From: Branchiostoma floridae
Taxonomy: Eukaryota > Chordata > Leptocardii > Amphioxiformes > Branchiostomatidae
Assembly (NCBI RefSeq): GCF_000003815.2
Contig: NC_049982.1
Span: forward strand, 32,117,749 to 32,181,748
Direction of reading: 5' to 3'
Length of the DNA stretch: 64,000 nt
Shown one piece after another: positions 11,467 through 23,099 of this stretch. How positions within the stretch are numbered: position 1 is the stretch's first letter; each line of letters opens with the position of its first letter. The notes beneath the pieces were generated by a model. It searched no databases and was not told where the DNA came from. It worked only from the letters and a program-made list of their open reading frames with translations. The position numbers and the translations under genes are program-made.

Positions 11467-13228
11467 ATGGGTAATTTCATAGGCCATGCCGCCCCGGGAT
11501 GCTTCTTTTTGTGCTTTGGTCTGTGGTGGATGCTGAAGTACTCCGTCATGTGGGCCAGTCGGCTGGGAGGCGGGAGGACCAGCTCGACCCACACGGTGTG
11601 CTGCTGCGGTGGGGCGCGGCGCTTCCTGGGGAGGGTTCCGATCGAAGGACTGGTCAAAATGACATTCACAACAGGAGGTGCGTTGCTTGCTTATGTTTTA
11701 TGACCCCCTATATAGATATAACGTTAGAAGAAAAGATGCAAGGTTCTCTACCTGCTTCTTTGCTATCTCCCAAACAGATTAAAGTATTCGGTTCATCCTC
11801 AGGTTAAACGTCCGTTATTGAACTTTCTACACGGTTCGCCTCTTCATCGTTGAAATGATACTAGAATGTTACAATAACTGGCGTAAAACACTGGCAATGA
11901 GCCAGATTGATGCCTGCTACCCGTGTGCAAAAATAGCGGAATAAGAACTATTTTTAACGGGACACCTGCCTGCGCGTTTGCTGCGATTTCGTGAAGTCTT
12001 AAACAAAACACCCGGCACTTTTTTTGTTGCTGCAGGTATCATCTTTGAGCAACTGGTTGCCCACTGGATTCTGATCGATTCAAATGGACACTTTCATATT
12101 CTGGGGAACTGGCAACACACCACCATGCACAGTTTCTTCCTCTTGAACGGGTTTTGTGATATTTTGATCGCTCTAAGAGCGCCTGTACCGAGTGGAATAG
12201 ATTACGCCACCATGTCATTGGCCTGCTCAGTGGAAGGGTTGTTATTTTTCTACCATCTGCATGGCCGTGGTAACTTAGACGTTCATGTCCATCAGCTGTT
12301 GATCCTGGCTATCGTCCCATGTGTGGCCGTGACAGGGCTGGAGACCTGGAACCCTCACACGGTGTACCTGCCCATGATCAGGGCAGCACTGGCAACGCTG
12401 CAGGGGACCTGGCTGTGGCAGGTCTGATGTTTCAGTCATCTTGATATAGTTTAGAACTCTTTCATTTTCATTTCATATAATCAACAATGCAGGCAATACA
12501 TAGTAAACGAGATGCCTGGATGGCGTTCATCATCCTGCAATTACGGATCATTGCACCTGTATACAATGGACAAGTCTGATAGTGAAGTACCCAATTATTA
12601 CATCTGTATTCTTTGCTCTGGTTCAGTAGGGAAGGATGTGGTATGTTCGTGTTGTGTGTTGAGTGGATCCCCTCTGAGTTAATTGACCCCAGAAGTCCTA
12701 TTCACCTTCATCTGGGGGGGGTGTGTTGCCAGTTAGTGCAAAGCGTCCCCAGTTGTATGAAGAATTATGAAGCAATCACATAAAACACTTGTAGGAATAT
12801 GAAAGTTTCTAGATATGGAACATTCACTAGGCATTATAAATTGATGCCCTTCATATCACGGATTCGAGGTTGCACAGTTGTAACTCGAAAGTTGCCAAGG
12901 TTCAGTAAGATGTGAATCAAGACAAAATACGTGGACTAATTACATGTGATTTTTCTAACATAATGGCCTTCTGATTTTGCAGGCTGGGTTCATCCTGTAC
13001 CCTCCCTTTCCTGGCCATGACTGGGACCCGGACAGCCATGAGAACATGATGTTTGTCTCCATGGCGTTCTGTTGGCACATCCTGGGCATCCTGCTCTTCA
13101 TGTGTGTTGTGTACACAGTAGTCTATCACATCTACCAAGCCAAGGAGAAACAGTTAGGTAATGACATGGAGCTGGGACCGCTGTCTTCACACATGCTGCA
13201 GACACACTCGGACTCAGAACTGGACTAA
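11467..13228 (+). CDS. TMEM45: TMEM45-family (DUF716) multi-pass membrane protein, gene 1, three exons
   Basis: Exons 11467-11677, 12036-12421 and 12983-13228 join with GT-AG introns (phases 1 and 0) to give 280 residues; vertebrate TMEM45A/B have about 275. Family marks: N-terminal MGNFIGHAAPG, central LGNWQHTTM, the HLHGR segment after a hydrophobic helix, LQGTWLWQ at the exon 2-3 junction, then LYPPFPGHDWD and a CWH motif in the next helix. The hydrophobic pattern fits about seven membrane helices and an acidic tail ending SDSELD. The biochemical role of the family is poorly known. The start is the first ATG of an open frame whose N-terminus matches the family. Exon 3 is nearly identical to that of the gene at 30101-32830. 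Confidence 0.92.
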
Positions 13229-14049
13229 CATATATCATTACAACCTGTCTAGTACTTTTTCCATGTCAATATCAGATGTCAAATCATTCAGTATGTCATG
13301 GATGTCAGGAAAGACTGTGTCTCCTTCATTTGTCACGGTCAGATCTGTACACAGACGTTCAACAATCGCGTGTCAATGGCAATCCGTCATTTTCACCTTT
13401 GGATGAAGGGAACCAAGTTAGACCATGTATTTCAGGAGGTATGCAAAGACATCAAAGCAATGATTCAGTAGCTGTATCAAAGTAGCTCTTCGATCGATAT
13501 ATGTACAATTAACTCTTTCTTTTAGAAATAGTTTTAAGACATTTATTATCTTGTAAGGTTATGGGGTACAGCGTGACAATTAGATAATCACCTACCAGTT
13601 TGCATTCATAAGAATAACAGAGATATCTCAGCTAGTTATAGTGGTGCGTTTTACAAGCCTTATCTGTACTTGTACCAAACGTTCACAGAACGGATGATGT
13701 ACAGAATATGTGCCTATCAAAATACTTCAATACAAAGACAGGGAATCTGTGTCGTGTGTATACATTATGCTTCAAGAAGTTTAAGAAAATAGAAGATACT
13801 ATGATGTAGGCTTGAGTTTAAATTCATAGCTGTTATATGATTATGGTAGGTGCGTAAAAAGTAGCTAGGTAGGTTGGTAGATTCTCTATATGTAGTATAA
13901 ACGTATCTAAATTTACAACAAAACACAGAGCGGTTTGAGTAATGCCTTGTAAGCTAGATGTCGGTGCCTCAGCTTTTTGTTTATTCGGAACACCGAACAA
14001 AAAAACAACTTTTCCAAATATATATGTGGTCAAACGTACAAAGAAACAC
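13229..14049. other. Downstream flank of TMEM45 gene 1
   Basis: Presumably 3' UTR and intergenic sequence. AT-rich, with no further exon and no AATAAA convincingly placed close to the stop. Confidence 0.4.
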
Positions 14050-14440
14050 ACGCAAACAGGCGGTCGGACCAGTCGAGGCTGTAAGGCTAGGTGATGGATA
14101 TAAGGTTAATGAATGTACTAAAATTGCGACGTTAAACATCTGGCATTATTGCGATGCTAGTTTGATGAAACCTCTAGCTCAAAAATTGGCTTTTGTTTTT
14201 CGTTTCACCACATTAGGTATTTTTTACCGTTGCTTGTAGGAGCACAATGACAACAGGTATTAGAAAGACAAGTTACGGATAAATAAATGTAGCGTTATGT
14301 GTACATTTTAGAATTCTTAGAGATTATGAGATTTAGGTTATGTTTCACTTTACCGGTACATTCCTGGAGTCGAATCGTTCTTGTCTGACCATAGAATACC
14401 ACACCTATACAGATCGATCGATAAAGCACGTCTTCAAAAT
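14050..14440 (+). repeat. Degenerate duplicate of the TMEM45 gene 1 upstream region
   Basis: Blocks match 10735-11250 in the same order: GGTCGGACCAGTCG, AGGTTAATGAATGTACTAAA, CGACGTTA, CCGTTGCTTGTAGGA, ATCGTTCTTGTCTGACC. No TMEM45 exon 1 follows it, so it is an orphaned copy of a promoter/5' UTR block. Confidence 0.6.
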
Positions 14441-14511
14441 GTCGACATGTAACGCTAGGCCCCTTCACACAAGAGGCGAAATGAGCCGGAATGCACCCTA
14501 GCTGAAAATTC

Positions 14512-14690
14512 TATTGTATGTATTCCTAGGTGTGCATTTTAGATATTCTCACTGATATTAATGCCCATTCTTGTGCCATTCCGAATTCAATGTTTTTGTC
14601 ATGCTCAGAACGTTTAAGGAATAATGTACATTCGAAGTGAAAGAAATATAGAACGGCATTCAAAGTGTATTCTTGTATGACCGCATTACG
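14512..14690. repeat. Dispersed repeat shared with 25145-25300
   Basis: Contains CCCATTCTTG, a CCGAAT block, TTTTTGTCATG, GTGAAAGAAATAT and GGCATTCAAAG, matched in the same order near 25145-25300. Non-coding; class unknown. Confidence 0.45.
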
Positions 14691-14812
14691 GCAATCCAAC
14701 ATTATTCCAGACGTTCTGATCTCATTCGATGGAAAACGGACCGACCACAAGAAAGGACATACACATCTTTGGTGTATGTCTTGTTGACTTCTGACATGCA
14801 CTATAGAAACTA

Positions 14813-14900
14813 GGGGTGGGAACCGGTACAGAAAATTCAGGTCCGGTTCAGGTCCAGAGGATCAGGTGTCCGGACGTGAACCTGGACCGGATTCAGTATG
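14813..14900. repeat. Dispersed repeat, ACCGGTACAGAAAATTCAGG type
   Basis: The motif ACCGGTACAGAAAATTCAGG followed by GTCCAGAGGA also occurs at about 32890-32945 and 53682-53760. Ends are not clearly defined. Confidence 0.5.
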
Positions 14901-15367
14901 TCAGAACTTGTGAAAGGACGATACTCAAAACAATTCGCTACAAAGAAATCTGTTTTGTGGGGCATTCGACTCCCACTTAACTTAGTCTAACTGCCTATGT
15001 ACGATTAGCTGTAAACCTCGGTAGAAATGACTGCAGACTCTATTCTGCATACGTAACTAATAAATACACCGCAGCCGATATTTTACGTGCAAATGAAGAT
15101 CTGTAACATCAAGTAAAAACTTGAAATGCTACATGTATGCATCGAACGATTCCGACTCCATACTTCCATACTACATTGATACCATCACTTCACCATAATG
15201 ATTGCATTTCTAAGAAACTAGGTGTAATTCCCCACCCGGTCCAGGAAGGTTCGACTACTCAAGACAAATGCTTGGCACAACAGTTCTGTAAAGAAAAAGA
15301 CTTAATGTTTAATTAATGCTTTCGAGTAATGCTCAAGTTGGCACAAAGTGGGATCCTAAGGTGATTG

Positions 15368-15423
15368 TGAGGAAGGGAGTTATTGCTCCGCAAGAACTTG
15401 CAGGGCAATAAGTCCCTTCCTCA
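15368..15423. repeat. 56-bp palindrome (stem-loop)
   Basis: The arms TGAGGAAGGGAGTTATTGC and GCAATAAGTCCCTTCCTCA pair with one mismatch around an 18-base loop that itself contains GCAAG/CTTGC. No flanking duplication is visible. It could be a foldback element or a transcribed hairpin. Confidence 0.6.
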
Positions 15424-15483
15424 GCAAACCCCCCTCTCCGGCATTAGAGAATCCTAGCCAATGTTGAAAATCACGAACCAGTG

Positions 15484-17130
15484 CTCCCCCCATATTAAAT
15501 GACAATGACAATGATGTTTATTGCATGTTCATGCCCCAATGGGGCTAAATGCATTAAGTTTGATATAAAGTTAATAACAACAAAAAAACAATGATATGTC
15601 CTAATCATAACTATTTTCTACAAGCTTCGCCCCTCCTCTTAAAACATGAGTAAACGAACTTACACAGTTCTTCCAATACGTCATAGTTAGTTGATGTCAT
15701 CAGATATTTAAACAAGTCTACCTTTGTTAGGTGTGTATATTTCTCTTTTACACGTTTAACATTAACAAGGCTATTACGCATATCATTGTACAGAGAACAC
15801 TCTAGCACAAAATACATTTCATTTTCTATATATCTGACATTCTTATTACAAAATATGCATATTCTATCATCAGGAGGAGTTCGGGTGTATCTGCCAGCTT
15901 CAATTTGCAGTGGGTGATCGCTGATCCTTAATTTAGTCATGGCTCGGCGATAGCTAAAATTTGCTATCTCTAGGTAAAATTTTCTCTTTCATAGGTAAGC
16001 TTGAATTTTCTATAGGTTCTTAACTTATTACCTTGGTTTTCTTTCATGCCAGGAGAATTCATTTCGGAGTAAAAATTTTGAACAAAGTTGTCTTTCAGTC
16101 TTTGGTTTACTTCGGACTGAGCGAAAGATGTGTTGCGATCACTGTTAATCAAAAGATAGGCAAAACCAGACTCCTCCAGGATTTTACTAGCATTGGAAAA
16201 CCAGCATGGTATGTTGCGACTGTGTAAGTCCTGCTGTACAAGAAAAGCTTCAAATTGTAGGCTATTTCTTGGCACTTCTTTAACTAATCTTTTATAGTAT
16301 GAATACAATCTAATATATACTTCGATCCACAGAGGATACCTGCCTAGTTCTGCCCTTGTTGCAAGATTACTTCAGTTTTTTCTTAAGTCAATATTGGGAC
16401 AACGCAGGCGTCAAATAATTTACAATATACTGAAATTGAAGGATTGGTTTCTCCTAGTGTTCTTTTAATACTGAACAGAGCGCCTTCTTTTGTAGTGTTT
16501 TTAATGCTGTTGTGAGCACCACTCCTAAATAGCAGTATGAAGAAACTATCTTTATGTCTTCGTTGAGTATATGAGATTTGAAATTTGAGAACATATGACC
16601 CTTTTTGTTAAAAACGATTATTTTTGTCTTATTTATGTTAACTGATAATTTCCATTTGTTGCAATAGAGACCTAGTTTATCTATTGCATTTTGAAGGCCA
16701 TTTTGGCTAGTTGATAGTAGAACAAGGTCGTCGGCATAAAATAAACTTGATACTTCGGATGTATTTAGCAAGGGCGCATCAAAATCTCCTGTATTCAGTT
16801 CGTCTGCTAAGTCACTGATATATAGGTTAAATAGTGAAGGACTTAGAACACAACCTTGCCGCACTCCTATTTTGATAGGGAAATTTTCACTTAAACCTAT
16901 ATTTGTTTTCACACTCGCTGTTGATTGACTATGTAAGCTTTTTAGCATATCAAAAAATCTACCGGAAATGCCTTTTGATATGAGTTTGAATACTAGTAAT
17001 AGGCCCTCGTGCCAAATTGAATCAAATGCCTTGGATAGATCCACAAAGCAAGCAAATGGTTGTTTTCTTGACTGTGTATATTTGGAAATCAACGTTTTCA
17101 GAACAAATATGAAAGCCATCCGGTCTGCGA
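15484..17130 (-). mobile_element. 5'-truncated non-LTR retrotransposon (LINE) remnant with reverse-transcriptase segment
   Basis: On the - strand, 17119-16454 encodes reverse-transcriptase motifs in order: FVDLSKAFDSI, GVRQGCVLSPSLF and FYADD. The frame then breaks (16454-16308). Two shorter frames follow, the last (15940-15611) with a CIFC...ECSLY zinc-knuckle-like C-terminus typical of LINE polyproteins. The 3' end reads GCCCCATTGGGGCATGAAC, an AATAAA and a repeated CATTGT tail (about 15498-15515 on +). The 5' part, including the endonuclease, is missing, so the copy is dead. Similar 3' ends occur at 49760. The clade is not determined. Confidence 0.85.
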
Positions 17131-17159
17131 AGGAGGCTAGAAATACAACGTTTCTGACT

Positions 17160-17475
17160 ACATTCTACCACGATATATTTACATACACCCGGCATTCATG
17201 AAGATCCATCAACCCATTCCTGAGTTATTCCCCTCTAAAGGGATGATGCAACAACACATGCCTGTAGAAAAATTCCTGACATGCCCGCCAGATTTTGGGA
17301 ATCCTTTTTCCGGTCGCAAACTATCAAAACTATTAGGCTCGCCCCTGAGACGTCGCCAAAAATACACAATGCGGTTTTTGAAGCAATACCGTTCTCAGAG
17401 GATAAGGCCTTGAAAAACCCTATCATTTGTTGTAAGAGCAAACAGACAAACAATCATCAAAAAAGTTACAACATC
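17160..17475 (+). mobile_element. HLE-1 3'-end fragment
   Basis: CATGAAGATCCATCAACCCA followed by TTCCTGAGTTATTC matches the corresponding part of HLE-1 copy B (near 10090-10125). It abuts the LINE remnant, which may have inserted into it. The 3' hairpin is not clearly preserved. Confidence 0.4.
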
Positions 17476-17587
17476 TAGAGATCTCCATGTTTTCTTCTTT
17501 TGCGCAAATATTTCGACTCCATTGGTCAAAAGTAATTACGTTGGAAAGAAAAGGACCAATCACCGCTTACAGAGAGGCAGGTACAAA

Positions 17588-17633
17588 ATGGCGGTGGACC
17601 CCAGACCGGTTGATGCAAACGTGTGTCCGCTTG
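17588..17633 (+). CDS. Candidate first coding exon of an unidentified gene
   Basis: ATGGCGG in a good initiation context (ACAAAATGG) opens 15 codons (MAVDPRPVDANVCPL) and runs into a consensus donor GTGAGT at 17634. Two CCAAT motifs lie in the preceding 80 bp. A phase-compatible acceptor at 24028 would add about 20 codons ending in TAA at 24089. I do not recognise the product and the exon is short enough to be chance. Confidence 0.22.
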
Positions 17634-18242
17634 GTGAGTATTTTGGGAAATTTCTGCGTTATCTGTGACTGTCATTAACGGGAAGAATACCTACCAGATG
17701 AAGGAATAGATGTGTGAAGTATTTTAGGAGATATCGTGTTGACTTATCCTAAAAAATGACGCGAAACAACTTCCGTGCAAATTGTGCTGTGTCGCCTGTC
17801 ATCCGCTTGCACGGGTGGACAGATTTGGCGCGCACATGGCGCCCCAATTTTAGATAATTCCAGTCGGGTTTGGAGTACGTTTGGAGCCAAACAAACTGTA
17901 CACTTCGCCCAAAATACGTTATAGTAAGGGTTCATTGATCAATGAAGATTGATTTGTTCTTGTAGTACGAGCTGAACGGTGTGCCAATGTGTCATTCTTT
18001 TGATGCGCACGTTGAGTCACTTCACATAATTATTTATTTCTTTCCTTCTTTCCTTTGAATTGAACTTCCACAAATTCAACAGCGCACTCTCAGAGCGAAT
18101 AGGCTGAGCTTTATGTATGGCCGGAAAATATGCTGCTATTCATCCATCTGTAGGGCAATATATATAAGCAAATGTTTTTTTTTTTTTTACTACTTTGTTT
18201 TGAAACTGCCCCCCTCCCCTGTCTACCACTACCAGTTCTGAA

Positions 18243-20640
18243 AGAGTTCGGAGACCTCATACCTCCTGAAATATTTAGACCTTTTTGTTAAATGTTGTGC
18301 AATTGCCTTCAACATTTACATACTTCATGCATGGTGACATTCGCATTTTAATCTAAAAATTGATTTACACATGTCACACATTATGGCATCCGGGCGTGCT
18401 GGTTGCACGGATGGCCATGACTCTCTCCCCCCATCCTTCCCTGTCCTCCATAGCCTTGGGCAGATCTTCAGCCGTGCAGCCAGTATGCATTTTAGGTCCT
18501 TATTAATATCTTGTCTACCTCCACGGAAGGTACTTTAGTAAACATACTGTTTTTGCACTGTTTCCTCTTCTCTCCAAACGAATAAGGTAAATGACCTGGA
18601 CCAGATGACTGTCACTGTGGTCACCAAAGAAGCAGGCACCCTGTGGTGTTCGGTTACATAATGTAGCTAATGACTTAGCAATTAGCACAGAGCTGGAGGG
18701 GCTCAGGTCACTAAATATAAATGTGTTGGAGTAAGAATAAACATAACAGTAGTCACTGTTAGGCCACATTATGTGAATCTGTGAAGGTAAACATTATATA
18801 TATATTATCTACTTGCAAATGTCACCTTTCTTTTTAGAACTTTCTGTTCTATTTCACCTGCCCTTAGAATAGATTATATACGTTACATATTTTGAAGACT
18901 TGTAATTGGAAAACATTGAAATTGTAAAGTTGATGATGCAAATTTCCATGATTCATATCTAGAGGGGTTTTCTTCGCGGGAAGAATTTGTGTGCGTGGGA
19001 AACAAATATGAAAAAAAAATGTGCAGTACAAAATTCTTATATAGAAAGATGTGAGCCGGTGATATAATTTTCCATCTGTAACCTTAATGTTTTTTCTCAA
19101 ATACATGGATAAGTTACTTATAAAAGGTTCTGTATTGTAAAAGGTTACTACTTGAATGTGGCTTTTCACCATTCTTTAGCAAACTCTATCCAGTGCAAAA
19201 AAAGTTTCAAACTTAAACTTTTTTTTGCGCGGGAAAGCTTAACATTTGTGACATTTTAAAAATATGTGACATATGTAACTGATCAATACAGAAAAGAATG
19301 TTAGTAGATATTGATTATCCATTGATTAAGGACTAATTTGCATAATAGATAAATTCTATAATGGTAAATGATGGGAATGTCACTCTTATGGCATATCAAA
19401 ATTAAGTTTAACATTGTTTGATGTAAATCATGCAAATCGGGGCCTTATTTACACGTGGTCTATGAGCATTAATGCTACAGCATCCTCCTTTGCTAAGATG
19501 AGTCTTTCATACATTGAACAACTTGTTTTGTCTGGGGTTTTGCCTTTGCACCTATATATAAATCAAGATCCTTTTGATTGATTGGTCAGACATTTGGCAA
19601 ACACTCAGCCACATCTACAGCAAACACTATAACTACTTCATGGAGGATTGTGTGCTATGGACTCTTGTTGTGTGTAGAACATGTTTTTCTTGTTTGTCGT
19701 TGTCTGTTTGGAGCACGAAAACTGCAACTTCTTATGTGTTGTTTGTATTTGCATGATGTTTGTTACAGACATTACAGTAATTACATATAACCCCACAAGC
19801 AAATCTTAGTCTACTAGGCAGATATGAGACAAGCATTCCTTAATTTAGCGAGTCGATTTCTTACTCAAGAGTCAAATATGCCATGTACTTATATTTGTAT
19901 GTGTATATGCCATATGCCATATGCACTTACAAATTTTTGTTTTCTTTAATAAAAATCCAGAAATAGCATTCATAAAGGATCTACTTTATCATATTTCTAC
20001 ATGATTTGTTGCTTATAAATCTTAGGACATCTCCTGAATTTGAAGTCTCCAATAAATGATACCGAAATTAAAAAGGTTTTGAGGCACCAATGCTCTGACT
20101 TGTACTAGCTCTTAAGTTCTGATGACTGTGCTATACAGACCATTTCATTTCTCTTAGCATATCTTTTTGATGTCCAAGGGGCCAGGAAGAATTTTGGAAT
20201 AAAGGAAAGGAAAATTCTACTGTACAGGACTGGTAGAAAATTCTGGAGAAGGCAAACATATACCTAAAAAATCTAGACGTCACGGAGTATTGAATTTAAA
20301 AAAATGAATACCTAATAAACCTCCAGCGTTGGCAAACATAATCTCTTTAATTGAAAAATATGTCATAAATCTCTATCAGTCTATCGCATCAAGTGTTCCG
20401 AGACCTCATACCTTTATGAAATATCTAAAGCAATTGTAGATTTATTGTTTCATCTTGCAAATAAGGTCGCAATCAGTATGATCTATATCGTGGTCTTTTT
20501 AAAGCTATGCTACGGAGTTATTTGCACTCAAATTTGAAATATTCTAGAACTAAGAAATCCCAGATTTACTCCCACTTTTTGACACTTTTGTGTCATTATT
20601 TCATGTTTGTAACCAAAATGATTAGCCTACAAACATTCCG
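18243..20640. other. Gene-free interval with HLE-1 5' ends
   Basis: GAGTTCGGAGACCTCATACC at 18246 and GTTCCGAGACCTCATACC at 20395 are HLE-1 5' ends in + orientation, each followed by AT-rich sequence with ATTTGCATAAT-type blocks seen in other copies. A T12 run lies near 18178. No gene is supported. Confidence 0.45.
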
Positions 20641-20915
20641 CTCTAGGCGCGCTGTATCCTGTTGACCTCCCGAATTAGACAACAACAACAACTCCAGGCC
20701 TCCAGTAGGCACCCTAGGGGGTGGGGTAATGAGTTCATCACACTCCAGGCACAGCCTCGGGCTACAGGGGAAATCTTCTTCTTTGAAAACACCAAAGATA
20801 CAAATTTTTGTTTAAAAGTCCTGTCGGCAAAATTCAATGTTTACATTCTGTCATTAATCATGCATTTATGGGCATTTGCACACACTGTGATTTGCGATCT
20901 AAAAATGAAGAGCTA

Positions 20916-22007
20916 AAGCATTGTAGGTGCAGAAGTAAGCATGGAGCTTACTCTCTCTCCAGGCATACCGGCTGTTTCCCTATGACGGCATTGGTCTCGC
21001 CTTACAGGGGGACATTGCTAACAAGGGACCAGTTTCACAGGGACTGCCTTACACAAGACAAAAGGAGAGCGAAGCATTGTAGGTGCAGAAGTAAGCATGG
21101 AGCTTACTCTCTCTCCAGGCATACCGGCTGTTTCCCTATGACGGCATTGGTCTCGCCTTACAGGGGGACATTGCTAACAAGGGAGCAGTTTCACAGGGAC
21201 TGCCTTACACAAGACAAAAGGAGAGCGAAGCATTGTAGGTGCAGAAGTAAGCATGGAGCTTACTCTCTCTCCAGGCATACCGGCTGTTTCCCTATGACGG
21301 CATTGGTCTCGCCTTACAGGGGGACATTGCTAACAAGGGAGCAGTTTCACAGGGACTGCCTTACACAAGACAAAAGGAGAGCGAAGCATTGTAGGTGCAG
21401 AAGTAAGCATGGAGCTTACTTTCTCTTCAGGCATACCGCTGTTTCCCTATGACGGCATTGGTCTCGCCTTACAGGGGGACATTGCTAACAAGGGACCAGT
21501 TTCACAGGGACTGCCTTACACAAGACAAAAGGAGAGCGAAGCATTGTAGGTGCAGAAGTAAGCATGGAACTTACTCTCTCTCCAGGCATACCGGCTGTTT
21601 CCCTATGACGGCATTGGTCTCGCCTTACAGGGGGACATTGCTAACAAGGGACCAGTTTCACAGGGACTGCCTTACACAAGACAAAAGGAGAGCGAAGCAT
21701 TGTAGGTGCAGAAGTAAGCATGTAGCTTACTCTCTCTCCAGGCATACCGGCTGTTTCCCTATGACGGCATTGGTCTCGCCTTACAGGGGGACATTGCTAA
21801 CAAGGGACCAGTTTCACAGGGACTGCCTTACACAAGACAAAAGGAGAGCGAAGCATTGTAGGTGCAGAAGTAAGCAACAGAGCTTACTCTCTCTCCAGGC
21901 ATACCGGCTGTTTCCCTATGACGGCATTGGTCTCGCCTTACAGGGGGACATTGCTAACAAGGGACCAGCTTCACAGGGACTGCCTGACACGAAACAAAGA
22001 TTGAAGG
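20916..22007 (+). repeat. Tandem array: seven copies of a 156-bp unit
   Basis: Unit starts (AAGCATTGTAGGTGCAGAAG) fall at 20916, 21072, 21228, 21384, 21539, 21695 and 21851, a period of 156 bp with one 155-bp unit. Units are nearly identical apart from scattered substitutions; the last diverges at its end. Each contains a pyrimidine tract and AG (CTTACTCTCTCTCCAG) and a TAG/GTGCAG step, resembling splice sites. Because 156 is divisible by three, frames stay open along the array, but a 1-bp deletion in unit 4 shifts the frame, so it is probably non-coding. It ends directly at an HLE-2 element. Confidence 0.9.
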
Positions 22008-23099
22008 ACTAGAAAGGCCGATATTTGCTTAGGAGCAAATACAGCATATTGCAATCCATCTTCATCCTTGAAAAAATCCCCAAATTCAACAATTTGAAGT
22101 AATGTTTGCCCAAAGGGAAAATGAAGTACTGTGGGCACTTGTCCTAGACACCTTCATGCCGAATTTTAGGTCATTTGGTTTCAATACAAGGGCATAGAAG
22201 TCAAAAATATACATTTTTAGACAAAAATGACGGAAAACCCAAAAATAAATAATTTTTGAAGTGATCTATGAAGAAAGTTTCAATGGCGTCCTGTGAGCAT
22301 ATGTTCAATGCACCTCTGCACCAAATTTTAGGTCATTTGGTTTCTATACAAGGGCATAGGAGCAAAAAATATACATTTTTAGTCAAAAATGAACGAAAAA
22401 CCCCCAAATAACTCATTTTTTAAGTGATCTATGAAGAAAGTGTTAATGGGACCCTGGGCTCATATGTCCAATGCACCTATGTACCAAATTGCAGGTCATT
22501 AGGCTTTCATAGAAGGGTATAGGAGCCAAAAATATACATTTTTTGTCAAAAATGGCCGAAAAACCCAAAATAACTAATTTTTGAAGTGATCTCTGAAGAA
22601 AGTGTTGATGAAGCCCTGTGCTCATATATCCAATACACCTATATACCAAATTTCAGGTCACTTAGCCTTCATACAAGGGCACAGGAGCCAAAAATAGACA
22701 TTTTTAGTCAAAAATGGCCAAAAAACCCCAAATAAATAATTTTTGAAGTGGCCTATGAAGAAAGTGTTGATGGGTTCCTGTGCTCATATGTCCAATGCAC
22801 CTCTGTACCAAATTTCAGGTCATTAGGGTTTAATACCAGGGCACAGTGACCCAAAATATATATATTTTGTCTAAAAATGACCAAAAACCCTAAATATCAT
22901 AATTTTCAAGGCCTCTATCAAAAAAGTGAAAAAAAACGTCTGGGGGTATTTGCTATCCCTACCTTCATGCCAAATTTCAGCTCATTTGGCCCAAAAATGA
23001 AAAAGTAGAATCCATTTGAAGATTTGACAGGAGAAGGAGAAGAGACCAACAAAAAACAATATATTGCAATCCCATACTATGTATGGATTGCAATATAAT
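22008..23099 (+). mobile_element. HLE-2 element (Helentron-like), diverged copy
   Basis: It begins ACTAGAAAGGCCGATATTTG, followed by AGCATATTGCAATCCATC. It ends in a hairpin (TATTGCAATCC and GGATTGCAATA arms around CATAC-tat-GTATG). The GGATTGCAATAT arm is the complement of the motif near the 5' end. The interior holds about six diverged repeats of roughly 160 bp, each with CCAAATTTCAGGTCATT (22155, 22320, 22481, 22646, 22809, 22970). No coding capacity. Confidence 0.7.

Noticed and set aside
12917-13138. Open frame antisense to TMEM45 exon 3 (also 30191-30379)
   Set aside because: Shadow of the highly conserved coding exon on the other strand.
20808-22012. Long open frames (214 and 187 codons) across the 156-bp array
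   Set aside because: They result from a tandem unit divisible by three; a 1-bp deletion in one unit breaks the frame and no protein family is recognisable.
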